A stretch of DNA of 64,000 bases from Dryocola sp031988645 (GCF_051307045.1 NZ_CP150452.1:434001-498000), one strand, 5' to 3'; positions 8,848 through 18,193 are shown, numbered from the stretch's first letter. Translations and numbers: made by a program. The notes: a model not told the origin generated them from the letters alone.

Positions 8848-10809
8848 ATGTATTTTATCTCCCGACTGCATCTGCGCTTTGCGTTCAAACTGGCGTTCGC
8901 CATCGTGCTTGCGCTGTTTGTGGGTTTCCACTTTCAGCTTGAAACGCCGCGCTGGGCGGTACTGACCGCGGCGATTGTGGCGGCCGGCCCCGCGTTTGCG
9001 GCAGGCGGCGAGCCCTATTCCGGCGCGATTCGCTATCGCGGCATGCTGCGTATTATCGGCACCTTTATCGGCTGTATCGCGGCGCTGGTTATCATCACCT
9101 CGCTGATTCGCGCGCCGGTCGTGATGCTGCTGGTGTGCTGTATCTGGGCCGGCTTCTGCACCTGGATCTCTTCGCTGGTCAAAGTAGAAAACTCCTATGC
9201 CTGGGGGCTTTCAGGCTACACGGCGCTGATTATCGTCGTCACTATCCAGCTCAATCCGGTTACCACGCCGCAGTTCGCCGTTGAGCGCTGCAGCGAAATC
9301 GTGCTTGGCATCGTCTGCGCCATTCTTGCGGACCTGCTCTTTTCCCCGCGCTCCATCAAACAGGAAATCGACCGCGAGCTGGATAACCTGCTGGTGGATC
9401 ACTATCGGCTGATGCAGCTTTGCGTCGCGCACGGCGATAAAGAAGAGGTCGATAAAGCCTGGAGCGGCATGGTGCGGCGCACCACCGCCCTTGAGGGCAT
9501 GCGCAGCAACCTCAAGATCGAATCTGCGCGCTGGGGGCAGGCCAACCGCCGCCTGAAGGCCATCAACACCCTTTCCCTGACGCTGATTACCCAGGCCTGC
9601 GAAACTTTCCTGATTCAGAACACTCGCCCTGAATTCGTCCCGCCTGAGTTCAAACTGCTGTTTGAAATGCCGGTAGAAACCGCGGCGGACGTTCATAAGC
9701 AGATGAAGGCGTTAAGGCGCTACATCTCTTCATCCGGTGAGAAAAACACCCCGGTGACCATCAGCAGCTGGGTCGGAGCCGCGACGCGCTTCCTGCTGCT
9801 AAAACGCGGCGTTACCAGCAACTCCCGCATTAGCGCTATCGAAGAAGAGATCCTGACCGACGAGGTGGTGATTAAGGTTCAGTCGGCCGAGCGCCATCAT
9901 GCGATGATTAACTTCTGGCGCACCACCCTCTCATGCCTGCTGGGAAGCCTGTTCTGGCTGTGGACCGGCTGGACCTCCGGCAGCGGGGCGATGGTGATGA
10001 TCGCGGTCGTGACCTCCCTTGCGATGCGCCTGCCCAACCCACGCATGGTGTCGCTGGATTTTCTTTACGGGATGCTGGTCGCCCTGCCGCTTGGCGCGCT
10101 CTATTTTCTGGTCATCATACCTTCCACCCAGCAAAGCATGCTGCTGCTGTGTATCAGCCTCGCGCTGCTGGGATTCTTTATGGGCATTGAGGTGCAAAAG
10201 CGGCGGCTGGGCTCGATGGGGGCGCTGGCCGGGACGATTAACGTTATCGTGCTGGATAATCCCATGACCTTTCACTTCAGCAGCTTCCTTGACAGCGCGC
10301 TGGGGCAAATCGTCGGCTGTTTCCTGGCGATGATGGTTATTCTCCTGGTGCGGGATAACTCTAAGGAGCGTACCGGACGCACGCTGCTCAATCAGTTTGT
10401 TTCGGCTGCGGTGTCCGCGCTGACGACTAACAATAACCGCCGCAAAGAGAACCACCTGCCGGCGCTTTACCAGCAGCTTTTCCTGCTGTTGAACACCTTC
10501 CCGGGGGATATCGATCGCTACCGCCTGGCTTTAACCCTGATAATCGCACACCAGAGGCTGCGCGACGCGCCCATTCCGGTGAACGCTGACCTGTCCGCTT
10601 TCCACCGCCAGCTGCGCAACACGGCGGACAAAGTCACCTCCGCTTCCAGCGATGATAAGCGGCGGCGTTACTTCAGGCAGCTGCTGGGCGAGCTGGATAT
10701 CTACCAGGAAAAGCTGCGCATCTGGGAGGCGCCGTTACAGGTGACCGAGCCGGTAAAAAGGCTGGCGGATATGCTGCATAAGTATCAGCACACCCTCATC
10801 GACGCTTAA
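8848..10809 (+). CDS. aaeB: Aromatic acid efflux pump permease AaeB
   Basis: AaeB is the inner-membrane permease of the AaeAB exporter (FUSC/ArAE family, 653 residues, E. coli 655). Two blocks of membrane helices are visible, about residues 15-150 and 350-510, each followed by a cytoplasmic domain. Conserved stretches include FHFQLETPRWAVLTAAIV and WTGWTSGSGAMVMIAVVTS. It starts 11 bp after aaeA and ends in a clear terminator at 10823-10847, so the operon ends here and the following aldehyde dehydrogenase has its own transcript. Confidence 0.96.
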   Translation: MYFISRLHLRFAFKLAFAIVLALFVGFHFQLETPRWAVLTAAIVAAGPAFAAGGEPYSGAIRYRGMLRIIGTFIGCIAALVIITSLIRAPVVMLLVCCIWAGFCTWISSLVKVENSYAWGLSGYTALIIVVTIQLNPVTTPQFAVERCSEIVLGIVCAILADLLFSPRSIKQEIDRELDNLLVDHYRLMQLCVAHGDKEEVDKAWSGMVRRTTALEGMRSNLKIESARWGQANRRLKAINTLSLTLITQACETFLIQNTRPEFVPPEFKLLFEMPVETAADVHKQMKALRRYISSSGEKNTPVTISSWVGAATRFLLLKRGVTSNSRISAIEEEILTDEVVIKVQSAERHHAMINFWRTTLSCLLGSLFWLWTGWTSGSGAMVMIAVVTSLAMRLPNPRMVSLDFLYGMLVALPLGALYFLVIIPSTQQSMLLLCISLALLGFFMGIEVQKRRLGSMGALAGTINVIVLDNPMTFHFSSFLDSALGQIVGCFLAMMVILLVRDNSKERTGRTLLNQFVSAAVSALTTNNNRRKENHLPALYQQLFLLLNTFPGDIDRYRLALTLIIAHQRLRDAPIPVNADLSAFHRQLRNTADKVTSASSDDKRRRYFRQLLGELDIYQEKLRIWEAPLQVTEPVKRLADMLHKYQHTLIDA

Positions 10810-10822
10810 TCAGCGCCCCAGA

Positions 10823-10847
10823 GCCGACGCCATGCGTCGGCTTTTTT
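10823..10847 (+). terminator. Rho-independent terminator of aaeXAB
   Basis: GCCGACGC, a three-base loop, then GCGTCGGC followed by TTTTTT, starting 14 bp after the aaeB stop. Confidence 0.9.
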
Positions 10848-10891
10848 GTATCTATACTTAGCGGATGTGCAATTTATAACGGGAGAAAATT

Positions 10892-12346
10892 ATGACAATT
10901 CAGGCGCTCCAGGACGGTGAACTCTTCAACACCGGCTATCTGGTCAACGGGGAATGGCGCAGGCTTGATGACACTTTTGACGTACTGAATCCTGCCACGG
11001 GCGAAGCGATAGCTAAAGTGGCGAAAGCCGGTAAGAAAGAGACCGAGGAGGCTATCGCCGCGGCGGCAAAAGCCTTCCCGGCGTGGCGAGCCAAAACCGC
11101 AAAAGAACGCTCGACGATTCTTTATCGCTGGTACCAGCTGATTATTGAGAACAAAAGCTGGCTGGGACAGCTGATGACCACGGAACAGGGCAAACCGCTG
11201 AAAGAGGCCGAAGGGGAAGTCGAATACGCCGCAAGCTTTATTCAATGGTTTGCCGAGGAGGCCAAACGCGCCAACGGCGAAATCATTCCACCGGCCAGGC
11301 CGGGATCGCGAATCTTCGCAACGCGTGAACCTGTTGGCGTGGTAGCCGCTATCACCCCGTGGAATTTCCCGATGGCGATGCTGACCCGTAAGCTCGGCCC
11401 GGCGCTGGCAGCGGGATGTACCGGCGTGATTAAGCCCGCCAACAATACGCCGCTTTCCGCTTTTGCTTTACTGGCGCTGGCGAAACAGGCCGGCGTGCCG
11501 GATGGCGTACTGAACGCGGTCGCGGGCAACACCCAGGAAATCAGCGATGCGATTATGGCCAGCCCCGAGGTGCGCAAAATTTCCTTTACCGGCTCGACCG
11601 CCGTAGGCAAAACGCTGGTGCGCAACGCCGCTGAAACCATGAAAAAAGTGTCGATGGAACTGGGCGGCAATGCGCCGTACATCGTGTTTGACGATGCCGA
11701 TATCGATGAAGCCGTAAAAGGCGCCATCGCCAATAAATTCCGTAACGCGGGCCAGGTGTGCGTCAGCGTGAACCGCTTCTTTATTCAGGAAGGCATTTAC
11801 GATCGTTTCGTCAATAAGCTGGCGGAGGCGGTGAAGGCGCTCAAAGTCGGCAACGGTATGGATGAGGGCGTGGTGGTCGGGCCGCTTATCGAAAAGTCCG
11901 CCGTAGATAAAGTGCGTGAGCATGTGGAAGATGCCCTGGCTAAGGGCGGTAAGGCGCTGGTGGGAGGTAAAAGCCACGAGCTTGGGGGCAACTTCTGGCA
12001 GCCGACGGTCATTATCAATGCCGCTGACGACATGAAGCTGGCGCAGGAGGAGACTTTTGGTCCTCTGGCGGCCTGCTTTAGCTTCAAAACGGAAGAAGAA
12101 GCGATCCGGCGGGCTAACAATACCCCCTTTGGCCTGGCCGCTTACTTCTATACTCAGAATCTGCAGCGCGTATTCCGCGTATCGCAGGCGCTTGAAAGCG
12201 GGATGATTGGCGTTAACGAATGTGCCGTGTCTACCGAGCTGGGGCCGTTTGGCGGGGTGAAAGAGTCCGGCCTTGGTCGGGAAGGGTCGGTGCTGGGACT
12301 TGAGGAGTATCTGGAAGTCAAAACCCTGCATATCGGCGGCCTGTAG
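10892..12346 (+). CDS. GabD-like NAD(P)-dependent succinate-semialdehyde dehydrogenase
   Basis: This 484-residue protein belongs to the aldehyde dehydrogenase superfamily and most resembles E. coli GabD (my estimate from recall is somewhat over half identical), which oxidises succinate semialdehyde to succinate. The catalytic set is complete: Asn158 in PWNFP, Lys181 in IKPAN, Glu256 in ELGGN and nucleophile Cys290 in NAGQVC. The start is ATG 10892 behind GGGAGA. In E. coli aaeB and yhcO are adjacent, so this gene is an addition to that backbone. It follows the aaeB terminator and precedes yhcO by 41 bp. The true substrate cannot be told from sequence; its position beside an aromatic-acid pump could mean an aromatic or other semialdehyde. 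I leave the symbol empty because a separate gabD may exist elsewhere. Confidence 0.88.
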   Translation: MTIQALQDGELFNTGYLVNGEWRRLDDTFDVLNPATGEAIAKVAKAGKKETEEAIAAAAKAFPAWRAKTAKERSTILYRWYQLIIENKSWLGQLMTTEQGKPLKEAEGEVEYAASFIQWFAEEAKRANGEIIPPARPGSRIFATREPVGVVAAITPWNFPMAMLTRKLGPALAAGCTGVIKPANNTPLSAFALLALAKQAGVPDGVLNAVAGNTQEISDAIMASPEVRKISFTGSTAVGKTLVRNAAETMKKVSMELGGNAPYIVFDDADIDEAVKGAIANKFRNAGQVCVSVNRFFIQEGIYDRFVNKLAEAVKALKVGNGMDEGVVVGPLIEKSAVDKVREHVEDALAKGGKALVGGKSHELGGNFWQPTVIINAADDMKLAQEETFGPLAACFSFKTEEEAIRRANNTPFGLAAYFYTQNLQRVFRVSQALESGMIGVNECAVSTELGPFGGVKESGLGREGSVLGLEEYLEVKTLHIGGL

Positions 12347-12387
12347 ACGCGCGTTGGCACGGCTTGTTCCGGTTGGGGTGGCCAGAG

Positions 12388-12660
12388 ATGAAAAAATATA
12401 GCTTTGATTTTAATGAGATAGAAGATCAACCGGCATTCTATCGCCTCTTTACCCAGGCATTCTCACTGGAGAAAAAAAAGGTGCACGATCTCGACAGCCT
12501 GTGGGACGTGGTGGTGGGAGGAGGCCTGCCCGTGCCGGTAGAGATTGAGTTTCTCCATCTGCCGGAGATACAGCGGCGGCGCTACGGCGCGCTGATTTTG
12601 CTGTTTGATGAGGCAGAAGAAGAGCTCGAAGGACAGCTGCGTTTTAATATTCGCGGTTAA
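12388..12660 (+). CDS. yhcO: Barstar-family protein YhcO
   Basis: YhcO is a 90-residue cytoplasmic protein of the barstar (ribonuclease inhibitor) family; no partner ribonuclease is known or visible nearby. Conserved parts are KKVHDLDSLWDVVVGGGLP and RRYGALILLFDEAEEELEG. I chose ATG 12388 (MKKYSFDFNEIE), which has CCAGAG upstream and gives the same length as E. coli; an in-frame ATG at 12364 would add eight unmatched residues. Confidence 0.93.
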   Translation: MKKYSFDFNEIEDQPAFYRLFTQAFSLEKKKVHDLDSLWDVVVGGGLPVPVEIEFLHLPEIQRRRYGALILLFDEAEEELEGQLRFNIRG

Positions 12661-12668
12661 GCAGGCAT

Positions 12669-12693
12669 AAAAAAGCCCCCGGCGAGCGGGGGC
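12669..12693 (-). terminator. Terminator for the yhcN gene on the minus strand
   Basis: GCCCCCG and CGGGGGC form a stem; on the minus strand it is followed by TTTTTT (AAAAAA at 12669-12674 on the plus strand). It lies 28 bp after the stop of the minus-strand yhcN gene and also just beyond the yhcO stop. Confidence 0.8.
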
Positions 12694-12720
12694 AAGGTCG
12701 TCGGACGTGACGACGAGGGT

Positions 12721-12987
12721 TTATTTATACAGTTCAGCGGTTGCGTGCCAGGTATCGCCGGAACGCGCTTCAGTTACGCGGTAAGCTGAAGCCCCTTTCT
12801 CTGTCGCTTTCTGTGATAATTCATGACGCATATCCATAGGCGCGCTGCCTACCTGGCTTACGGAGATGCTGCCCATAGGCTGCATGCCCTGCGCCTGTTC
12901 GTCGGAAATCTGGTGCGCCGCGGCGCTGGCACCAAAAGAGAGAACGGAAAGAAGGCTAACGGCTGCGATGGTTAATTTGGTTTTCAT
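12721..12987 (-). CDS. yhcN: YhcN-family DUF1471 periplasmic stress protein (copy 1)
   Basis: This is an 88-residue secreted protein of the YhcN/BhsA (DUF1471) family, whose members respond to acid, peroxide or cell-envelope stress. A cleavable signal peptide (about residues 1-23, ending ASA-A) is followed by the DUF1471 fold with MGSISVSQVGSAPMDMR and the family-typical end TWHATAELYK. GGAGTA precedes the ATG. A second copy lies immediately upstream on the same strand, 123 bp away, and the two share the same ending, so they are tandem duplicates. E. coli has one yhcN here. Confidence 0.9.
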   Translation of the reverse strand: MKTKLTIAAVSLLSVLSFGASAAAHQISDEQAQGMQPMGSISVSQVGSAPMDMRHELSQKATEKGASAYRVTEARSGDTWHATAELYK

Positions 12988-13110
12988 GATGTCTACTCCT
13001 GAACAGGTTTTTCAACGGCCGGAAGGGCTAAATAGCGTTTTTTGTTCTTGGGGCCGCCGTCTGAGATTGTCTTTTCTGCGTGCTTATTGCAGGGCTGCTA
13101 AAGCCGGGCG

Positions 13111-13374
13111 TTATTTATACAGCTCAGCCGTTGCGTGCCACTGGTCGCCGGTGCGGGCTTCGATAATGCGATAAGAAGAAGCCCCTTCCCGATCGGCTTT
13201 TTTATCCAGCTGCTGGTGCATATCCATCGGCGAACTCCCGACGCTGCTTACGGAGACGGTACCCACCGACTGCAGGTTTTGCGCTTGTTCTGCATTGATG
13301 GACGTGGCGGCAAAAGCGCCAAACGACAGCATGGAGAGCAGGCTTGCGGTCACTAAAGTGTTTTTCATGTTCAT
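13111..13374 (-). CDS. YhcN-family DUF1471 periplasmic stress protein (copy 2)
   Basis: This is the second tandem DUF1471 protein, 87 residues. It has a signal peptide (about residues 1-22, ending FAA), then VGTVSVSSVGSSPMDMH and the same HATAELYK end as copy 1. I chose ATG 13374 because GAGG lies nine bases upstream; the next ATG (13368) is also possible and would match the E. coli YhcN start more closely. Its sequence between the conserved ends is as close to E. coli YhcN as copy 1 is, so which copy is orthologous cannot be settled by eye. Confidence 0.88.
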   Translation of the reverse strand: MNMKNTLVTASLLSMLSFGAFAATSINAEQAQNLQSVGTVSVSSVGSSPMDMHQQLDKKADREGASSYRIIEARTGDQWHATAELYK

Positions 13375-13759
13375 AATTTTTACCTCGTCGTATTCTTTTA
13401 TTGGGGCCATCGTTTCGTGACCCTCATCACAAAATCAAGTATACACTAGTAACGGAAAAAATTAATACCCTGCTAACAATTCACAATGAAACTTTACGTT
13501 AACAGACTTATTTTTTATTACTTTTAGCTATTAAAAATGGATGTTTAATGCTTTTTCTGGAAAAAATATAATAAAAATCAGGCGGATAGCGGAATTTGAT
13601 TATTTGTGCGATCTCTCACAGAACAAATGTTGCTTTAGTGGGTTATCGCCAGAGATACGGGCTACAGGATGGGAGCGGAGCGGCAGATTACACAGGTAGA
13701 CAGGCATAAAGAAGGATAACCCGCCGTGAAGGCGGCGGGTACAGCAGGTCTTAACGCTC
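13375..13759. other. Intergenic region between the yhcN pair and argR
   Basis: About 385 bp without a gene. Both neighbours are read on the minus strand, so it holds the promoter of the yhcN pair (the AT-rich part around 13440-13610) and the argR terminator at 13719-13740. I see no further ORF, repeat or recognisable regulatory site. Confidence 0.5.
13719..13740 (-). terminator. Probable terminator of argR
   Basis: ACCCGCCG and CGGCGGGT form an eight-base-pair stem 20 bp after the argR stop on the minus strand. The following minus-strand sequence (TATCCTTCTTT) is only moderately T-rich. Confidence 0.6.
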
Positions 13760-14230
13760 TCAGAGCTCCTGTTCGAACAGCACCAGAATCGCTTCGTAAA
13801 GCTCTTTCACGGTAAAGCCGTTGGCGGGCGTGGTGAAGATAGTGTCGTCGCCGGCGATGGTGCCGAGAATCCCTTCCGCTTTACCCAATGAATCCAGCAG
13901 ACGCGCAATCAGCTGCGCAGCCCCTGGGCTGGTATGAATCACCACCACCGCGTCGTTATAGTCGATATCCAGCACCAGGTTCTTTAACGGACTGGAAGTG
14001 GTCGGCACGCCAAGCTCTGCGGGCAGGCAATAGACCATCTCCATTTTTGCGTTACGCGTGCGCACCGCGCCGAACTTGGTCAGCATGCGGGAGACTTTGG
14101 ACTGGTTGATATTGTCGAAACCGTCGTTCTGCAATGCATGGACGATTTCGCCCTGGGAACTGAATTTCTCTTCTTTTAAAAGCGATTTGAAGGCTTTGAT
14201 CAATTCTTCTTGTTTTGAGGAATTACGCAT
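13760..14230 (-). CDS. argR: Arginine repressor ArgR
   Basis: ArgR is the hexameric arginine-responsive repressor of arginine biosynthesis and a cofactor in plasmid dimer resolution. It has 156 residues, the same as E. coli. The N-terminal winged helix-turn-helix includes the recognition segment NINQSKVSRML (40-50). The C-terminal domain has the arginine-binding pair Asp128-Asp129 in TIAGDDTIF. Two ARG boxes lie directly upstream (14256-14293), fitting autoregulation. It is divergent from mdh, as in E. coli. Confidence 0.97.
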   Translation of the reverse strand: MRNSSKQEELIKAFKSLLKEEKFSSQGEIVHALQNDGFDNINQSKVSRMLTKFGAVRTRNAKMEMVYCLPAELGVPTTSSPLKNLVLDIDYNDAVVVIHTSPGAAQLIARLLDSLGKAEGILGTIAGDDTIFTTPANGFTVKELYEAILVLFEQEL

Positions 14231-14663
14231 GAGTCACCTGAGCATAGGTAAACGGATAACATTATTATGCATTTAAATGAATTTTTATGCAAATGCATGG
14301 AAGGGCGTTAGCCTGAAATAACGTTATGAAAGAGGCGAATTTTATCAAATTTTGTTATCGAGAAACATGCCTGTGTCACGACTCGAAAATAAGGCTTTAA
14401 GTAAACCAAATGTTATCAAAATGATGTTGTTTTGATGCGGGCCTAAGGTGTAATGTAACCGCCTGTTGATGTGACAACATCAGGTAGTGACCGGGCGCCC
14501 AGGCGTCGTTTCCACCCGGCGAGTAAATGCAGCAGTAACGCATGATGATTGCGCAAGCTCGCAATCTGAAGGCGGGAAGATTGTAATTACCCCATCTCTG
14601 GATTATGGTCGCCACCGTATGGAGTTACGGCACGTTTTTGCTAACCATAATAAGGAGTTTAGG
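14231..14663. promoter_or_regulatory. Divergent argR / mdh control region
   Basis: 433 bp without a gene, carrying the argR promoter with its ARG boxes on the argR side and the mdh promoter on the other. The imperfect inverted repeat TGATGT/ACATCA near 14465-14482 could be a binding site. TAAGGAG at 14651 is the mdh ribosome-binding site. Confidence 0.6.
14256..14293. promoter_or_regulatory. Two ARG boxes (ArgR operator)
   Basis: Two 18-bp boxes separated by about 2-3 bp match the ArgR consensus (TGAAT-N4-ATTCA with allowed changes): TGAATTTTTATGCA at 14278-14291 and AACATTATTATGCA at 14258-14271. Paired boxes with this spacing upstream of argR are known from E. coli autoregulation. Confidence 0.8.
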
Positions 14664-15603
14664 ATGAAAGTTGCAGTCCTCGGCGCGGCGGGCGGTATCG
14701 GCCAGGCGCTTGCCCTTCTACTCAAGACCCAGCTGCCTTCAGGTTCAGAACTCTCCCTGTATGACATCGCACCGGTTACCCCTGGGGTAGCGGTGGACCT
14801 CAGTCATATCCCTACGGATGTAAAAATTAAAGGCTTCAGCGGCGAAGACGCAACCCCGGCGCTGGCAGGCGCGGACGTTGTGCTGATCTCCGCAGGCGTG
14901 GCCCCGTAAACCAGGTATGGATCGTTCAGACCTGTTTAACGTTAACGCCGGCATCGTGAAAAATCTGATCCAGCAGGTTGCCCAGACCTGCCCGAAAGCC
15001 TGCATCGGTATCATCACCAACCCGGTGAACACGACGGTTGCTATCGCGGCCGAAGTACTGAAAAAAGCGGGCGTCTACGATAAGAACAAACTGTTTGGCG
15101 TGACCACGCTGGACATCATCCGCTCCAACACTTTTGTGGCGGAACTGAAGGGCAAACAGCCCGGCGATATCGAAGTTCCTGTGATTGGCGGCCACTCTGG
15201 CGTGACTATTCTGCCGCTGCTGTCCCAGATCCCGGGCGTGAGCTTCACCGAGCAGGAAGTTGCCGATCTGACCAAACGTATTCAGAACGCCGGCACCGAA
15301 GTGGTGGAAGCTAAGGCCGGCGGCGGGTCTGCAACCCTGTCTATGGGTCAGGCCGCCGCGCGTTTCGGGCTGTCGCTGGTACGCGCGCTGCAGGGCGAGA
15401 GCAACGTCGTGGAATGCGCCTACGTGGAAGGCGACGGCCAGCACGCGCGCTTCTTCTCTCAGCCTCTGCTGCTGGGTAAAAACGGCATCGCCGAGCACAA
15501 ATCTTACGGCACCCTGAGCGCGTTTGAGCATCAGGCGCTGGAAGGCATGCTGGACACGCTGAAAAAAGACATCGCGCTGGGCGAAGAGTTCGTTAACAAG
15601 TGA
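14664..15603 (+). CDS. mdh: Malate dehydrogenase (apparent +1 frameshift)
   Basis: Mdh is the NAD-dependent malate dehydrogenase of the TCA cycle. The N-terminal NAD motif GAAGGIGQ (residues 7-14), the TNPVNT loop and the catalytic IGGHSGVT motif are all present. The reading frame breaks at 14900-14905: GTGGCCCCGTAA gives Val-Ala-Pro-stop where Val-Ala-Arg-Lys is expected, so one C is extra after GGCC. The remainder (KPGMDRSDLFNVNAG onward, to 15603) is intact in the next frame. Without the extra base the protein is 312 residues, exactly the E. coli length. Start ATG 14664 follows TAAGGAG. A strong terminator follows. Probably intact in the organism. Confidence 0.93.
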
Positions 15604-15623
15604 TGGTCCGATAGCTGACAGTT

Positions 15624-15657
15624 AAAAAAAACCGGAACGAATGTTCCGGTTTTTTTA
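15624..15657 (+). terminator. Bidirectional terminator between mdh and degS
   Basis: ACCGGAAC and GTTCCGGT form an eight-base-pair stem with AAAAAAA on the left and TTTTTTT on the right, so it can serve mdh (plus) and degS (minus), which converge here. Confidence 0.9.
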
Positions 15658-15666
15658 TGCCTGCCA

Positions 15667-16734
15667 TCAGTTCCCCGCCGGGTATTCCTGAATGGTGACC
15701 TGCATCGTGAGCTTTTTATCCTCGCGCATGACCTCTACGGGAATCACCGAGCCCGGGCGAATCTCTGCCACCTGATCCATCGTCTCAAGGGCGGAGATGG
15801 CCGGTTTATTGTTCACCGAGACAATTACGTCGTTGACCTGAATACCCGCTTTCGCCGCAGGTCCGTCAGGAGAAACTTCGTTAACAATGATGCCCTGGAT
15901 GCGGTCGAGTCCGGTTGCCGGGCCGTGCAGCGGCGTTATCTCGCGCCCGCCGATACCGATATAACCGCGGATAACCCGACCGTCGCGGATAAGCTTATCC
16001 ATGATTTTAGTGGCCAGCTGCGTTGGGATGGCAAAGCCGATGCCTTCCGGCGTTTCACCGTCGTTGCTCTTATCAAAGGAGAGCGTATTGATGCCCATCA
16101 GCTCGCCAAGCGAGTTCACCAGCGCGCCGCCGGAGTTACCGCGGTTGATGGAGGCGTCGGTCTGCAGGAAAGACTGGCGGCCGGAAGGGCTCAGGCCAAT
16201 GCGCCCCGTTGCGCTGATAATGCCCTGGGTAATGGTCTGGCCGAGGTTATAGGGGTTGCCGATGGCCATCACCACGTCGCCAATATGCGGCAGCCGTTTA
16301 CTGTTTATCGGGATCAGCGGCAGGCCGGTGGCGTTAATTTTTAACACCGCCAGATCGGTCAGGCTGTCGGAACCGACCAGCAAGGCTTCGAAGACGCGAC
16401 CGTCCTGCAGCGCAACGATGATCTGCTCCGCGTCGTTAATTACGTGCTTATTGGTAATGATGTAGCCGCGCTCGTCCATAATCACCCCGGAGCCGAGGGT
16501 TTTTATTTCCAGCTGGTTTTGAGTATTGCTTCCCACGCTGCGGTTATAGACGTTTACTACGGCAGGCGCGGCCCGCCGCACCGCGGTGTTATAGCTCAGC
16601 GGCGTTTCGTCGGCACTGTCAAACTTCGAAGGGGCCAGCGGCGTAATTTTCTGGCGTAATGAAGGCAGGGATACCAACAGAATGCCCGCCACAATCAGGC
16701 CGATTGCCACCGAACGTAATATCTTCAGAAACAT
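15667..16734 (-). CDS. degS: Periplasmic serine protease DegS, stress sensor of the sigma-E pathway
   Basis: DegS is the inner-membrane-anchored protease that senses unassembled outer-membrane porins through its PDZ domain and makes the first cut in the anti-sigma factor RseA. It has 355 residues, as in E. coli. One membrane helix (about 5-25) is followed by a trypsin-like domain with His97 (NKHV), Asp127 (LTDLA) and Ser201 (GNSGG), then a single PDZ domain (about 260-350). I chose ATG 16734 (MFLKILRSVA) by match to the family; an upstream ATG at 16776 adds 14 unrelated residues. It lies 87 bp downstream of degQ in the same direction. Confidence 0.96.
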   Translation of the reverse strand: MFLKILRSVAIGLIVAGILLVSLPSLRQKITPLAPSKFDSADETPLSYNTAVRRAAPAVVNVYNRSVGSNTQNQLEIKTLGSGVIMDERGYIITNKHVINDAEQIIVALQDGRVFEALLVGSDSLTDLAVLKINATGLPLIPINSKRLPHIGDVVMAIGNPYNLGQTITQGIISATGRIGLSPSGRQSFLQTDASINRGNSGGALVNSLGELMGINTLSFDKSNDGETPEGIGFAIPTQLATKIMDKLIRDGRVIRGYIGIGGREITPLHGPATGLDRIQGIIVNEVSPDGPAAKAGIQVNDVIVSVNNKPAISALETMDQVAEIRPGSVIPVEVMREDKKLTMQVTIQEYPAGN

Positions 16735-16821
16735 GGGTTTGTAAAAGTCCGTGAGAAAACGAACGCAGAATAGCATGAGTTAATCGGACACCGCACTCGC
16801 GATGTCCGATTACTGAGCAAA

Positions 16822-18193
16822 TTAACGCAATAACAAATAGAGAGTATCTTCGCCGCGTACGACGCGCAGGGCGATTACCGACGGCTTGTTTTCCAGCAGC
16901 TTACGCATTTCCGCAATGGTGCGAATGCGTTCACGGTTGATGCCGATGATGACATCGTCTTTATGCAGCCCGACCTGCGCGGCCGGCGTGCCTTTTTCTA
17001 CGCTGTCGAGCTTCACGCCTTTAGCGCCGTCTTTCAGCTGGCCGTCGCTTAGCGACGCTCCCTGCAGCGCGGGAATAATCAGTTCTGCATTGGCTGAGGA
17101 AGCGGTGCTTTTATCGAGCGTCACGCTTACTTCCAGCGGCTTGCCGTCGCGTAGCAGGCCAAGCTGCACCACGGTGCCCGGTTCGGTTGTGGCGATTTTA
17201 GCGCGCAGTTCCGCAAAGCTGTTGATGTTTTTACCGTTCAGGCTGGTGATAACATCTCCCGCTTTGACGCCCGCTTTCGCCGAGCCGGACTGCGGCAGCA
17301 CTTCGCTGACGAACGCGCCGCGCTGCGTGGTCAGGTTGAAGGCTTTGGCGATGTCGGCGCTCATTTCGGTGCCCTTAATGCCGAGCAGGCCGCGCTTGAT
17401 TTCGCCGAACTCCATCAGCTGTTTGGCCAGCGTTTGCGCCATATTGCTTGGAATAGCAAAGCCGATGCCGACGCTGCCGCCGCTTGGGGCGAGAATGGCG
17501 GTATTGATGCCGATGAGTTCGCCGTTGAGGTTCAGCAGCGCGCCGCCGGAGTTACCCCGGTTGATGGAGGCGTCCGTCTGAATGAAGTTCTCCAGCCCTT
17601 CCAGATTGAGGCCGCTGCGGCCTAGCGCTGAGACGATGCCCGAGGTCGCGGTTTGGCCCAGCCCAAAGGGGTTGCCCACGGCCACGGCGAAGTCGCCCAC
17701 GCGCAGCTTATCGGAGTCGGCCCACGGCGATTTGCGTAAGCCCCGTCGCGTTTTGCAACTGAATAAGGGCGATGTCGCTCTGATCGTCGCCGCCGATAAG
17801 TTTGGCCTCAAACTCACGCCCGTCGTTAAGCTGGACGCTGATTTTTTCTGCGTGGCTGATGACGTGATTATTCGTAAGCACATAACCTTTGGCTGCGTTA
17901 ATAATCACCCCGGAGCCCAGGCCTTCAAACGGCTGTGATTCGGAAGGCGGCAGATCGTCGCCAAAGAATTTTTTAAACTCTTCCGGGACCTTTTGCGTGG
18001 GCGCGGCGGCCGTGCCTTCAACCTGCACGCTCACTACCGCAGGCAACACCTTTTCCAGCATCGGCGCAAGGCTTGGCACCGCAGCCTGTCCGGGAACCTG
18101 GGAGGGGATAGCGGCAGCTGCAAAAGGTGATGCGCCCAGAGCTAACCCGACACTTAACGCTAACGCACTCAATAACCGTGTTTGTTTCTTCAT
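16822..18193 (-). CDS. degQ: Periplasmic serine endoprotease DegQ (apparent +1 frameshift)
   Basis: DegQ is a soluble periplasmic HtrA protease and chaperone. A signal peptide (about 1-27) is followed by the protease domain with His110 (NNHV), Asp140 (QSDIAL) and the GNSGG serine, then two PDZ domains. The frame breaks at 17719-17723: on the plus strand GGCCC stands where GGCC is needed, so the protein reads IAVG-RLR instead of IA-x-ADSDKLRVGDF. Removing one base joins both halves into 456 residues (E. coli 455). The gene is otherwise well conserved, and the fault is of the same kind as in ten other genes here. Confidence 0.93.

Noticed and set aside
14455..14490. Hairpin near TGATGTGACAACATCA upstream of mdh as a terminator
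   Set aside because: The stem is short and imperfect and no T-run follows. It is more likely part of a regulator site.
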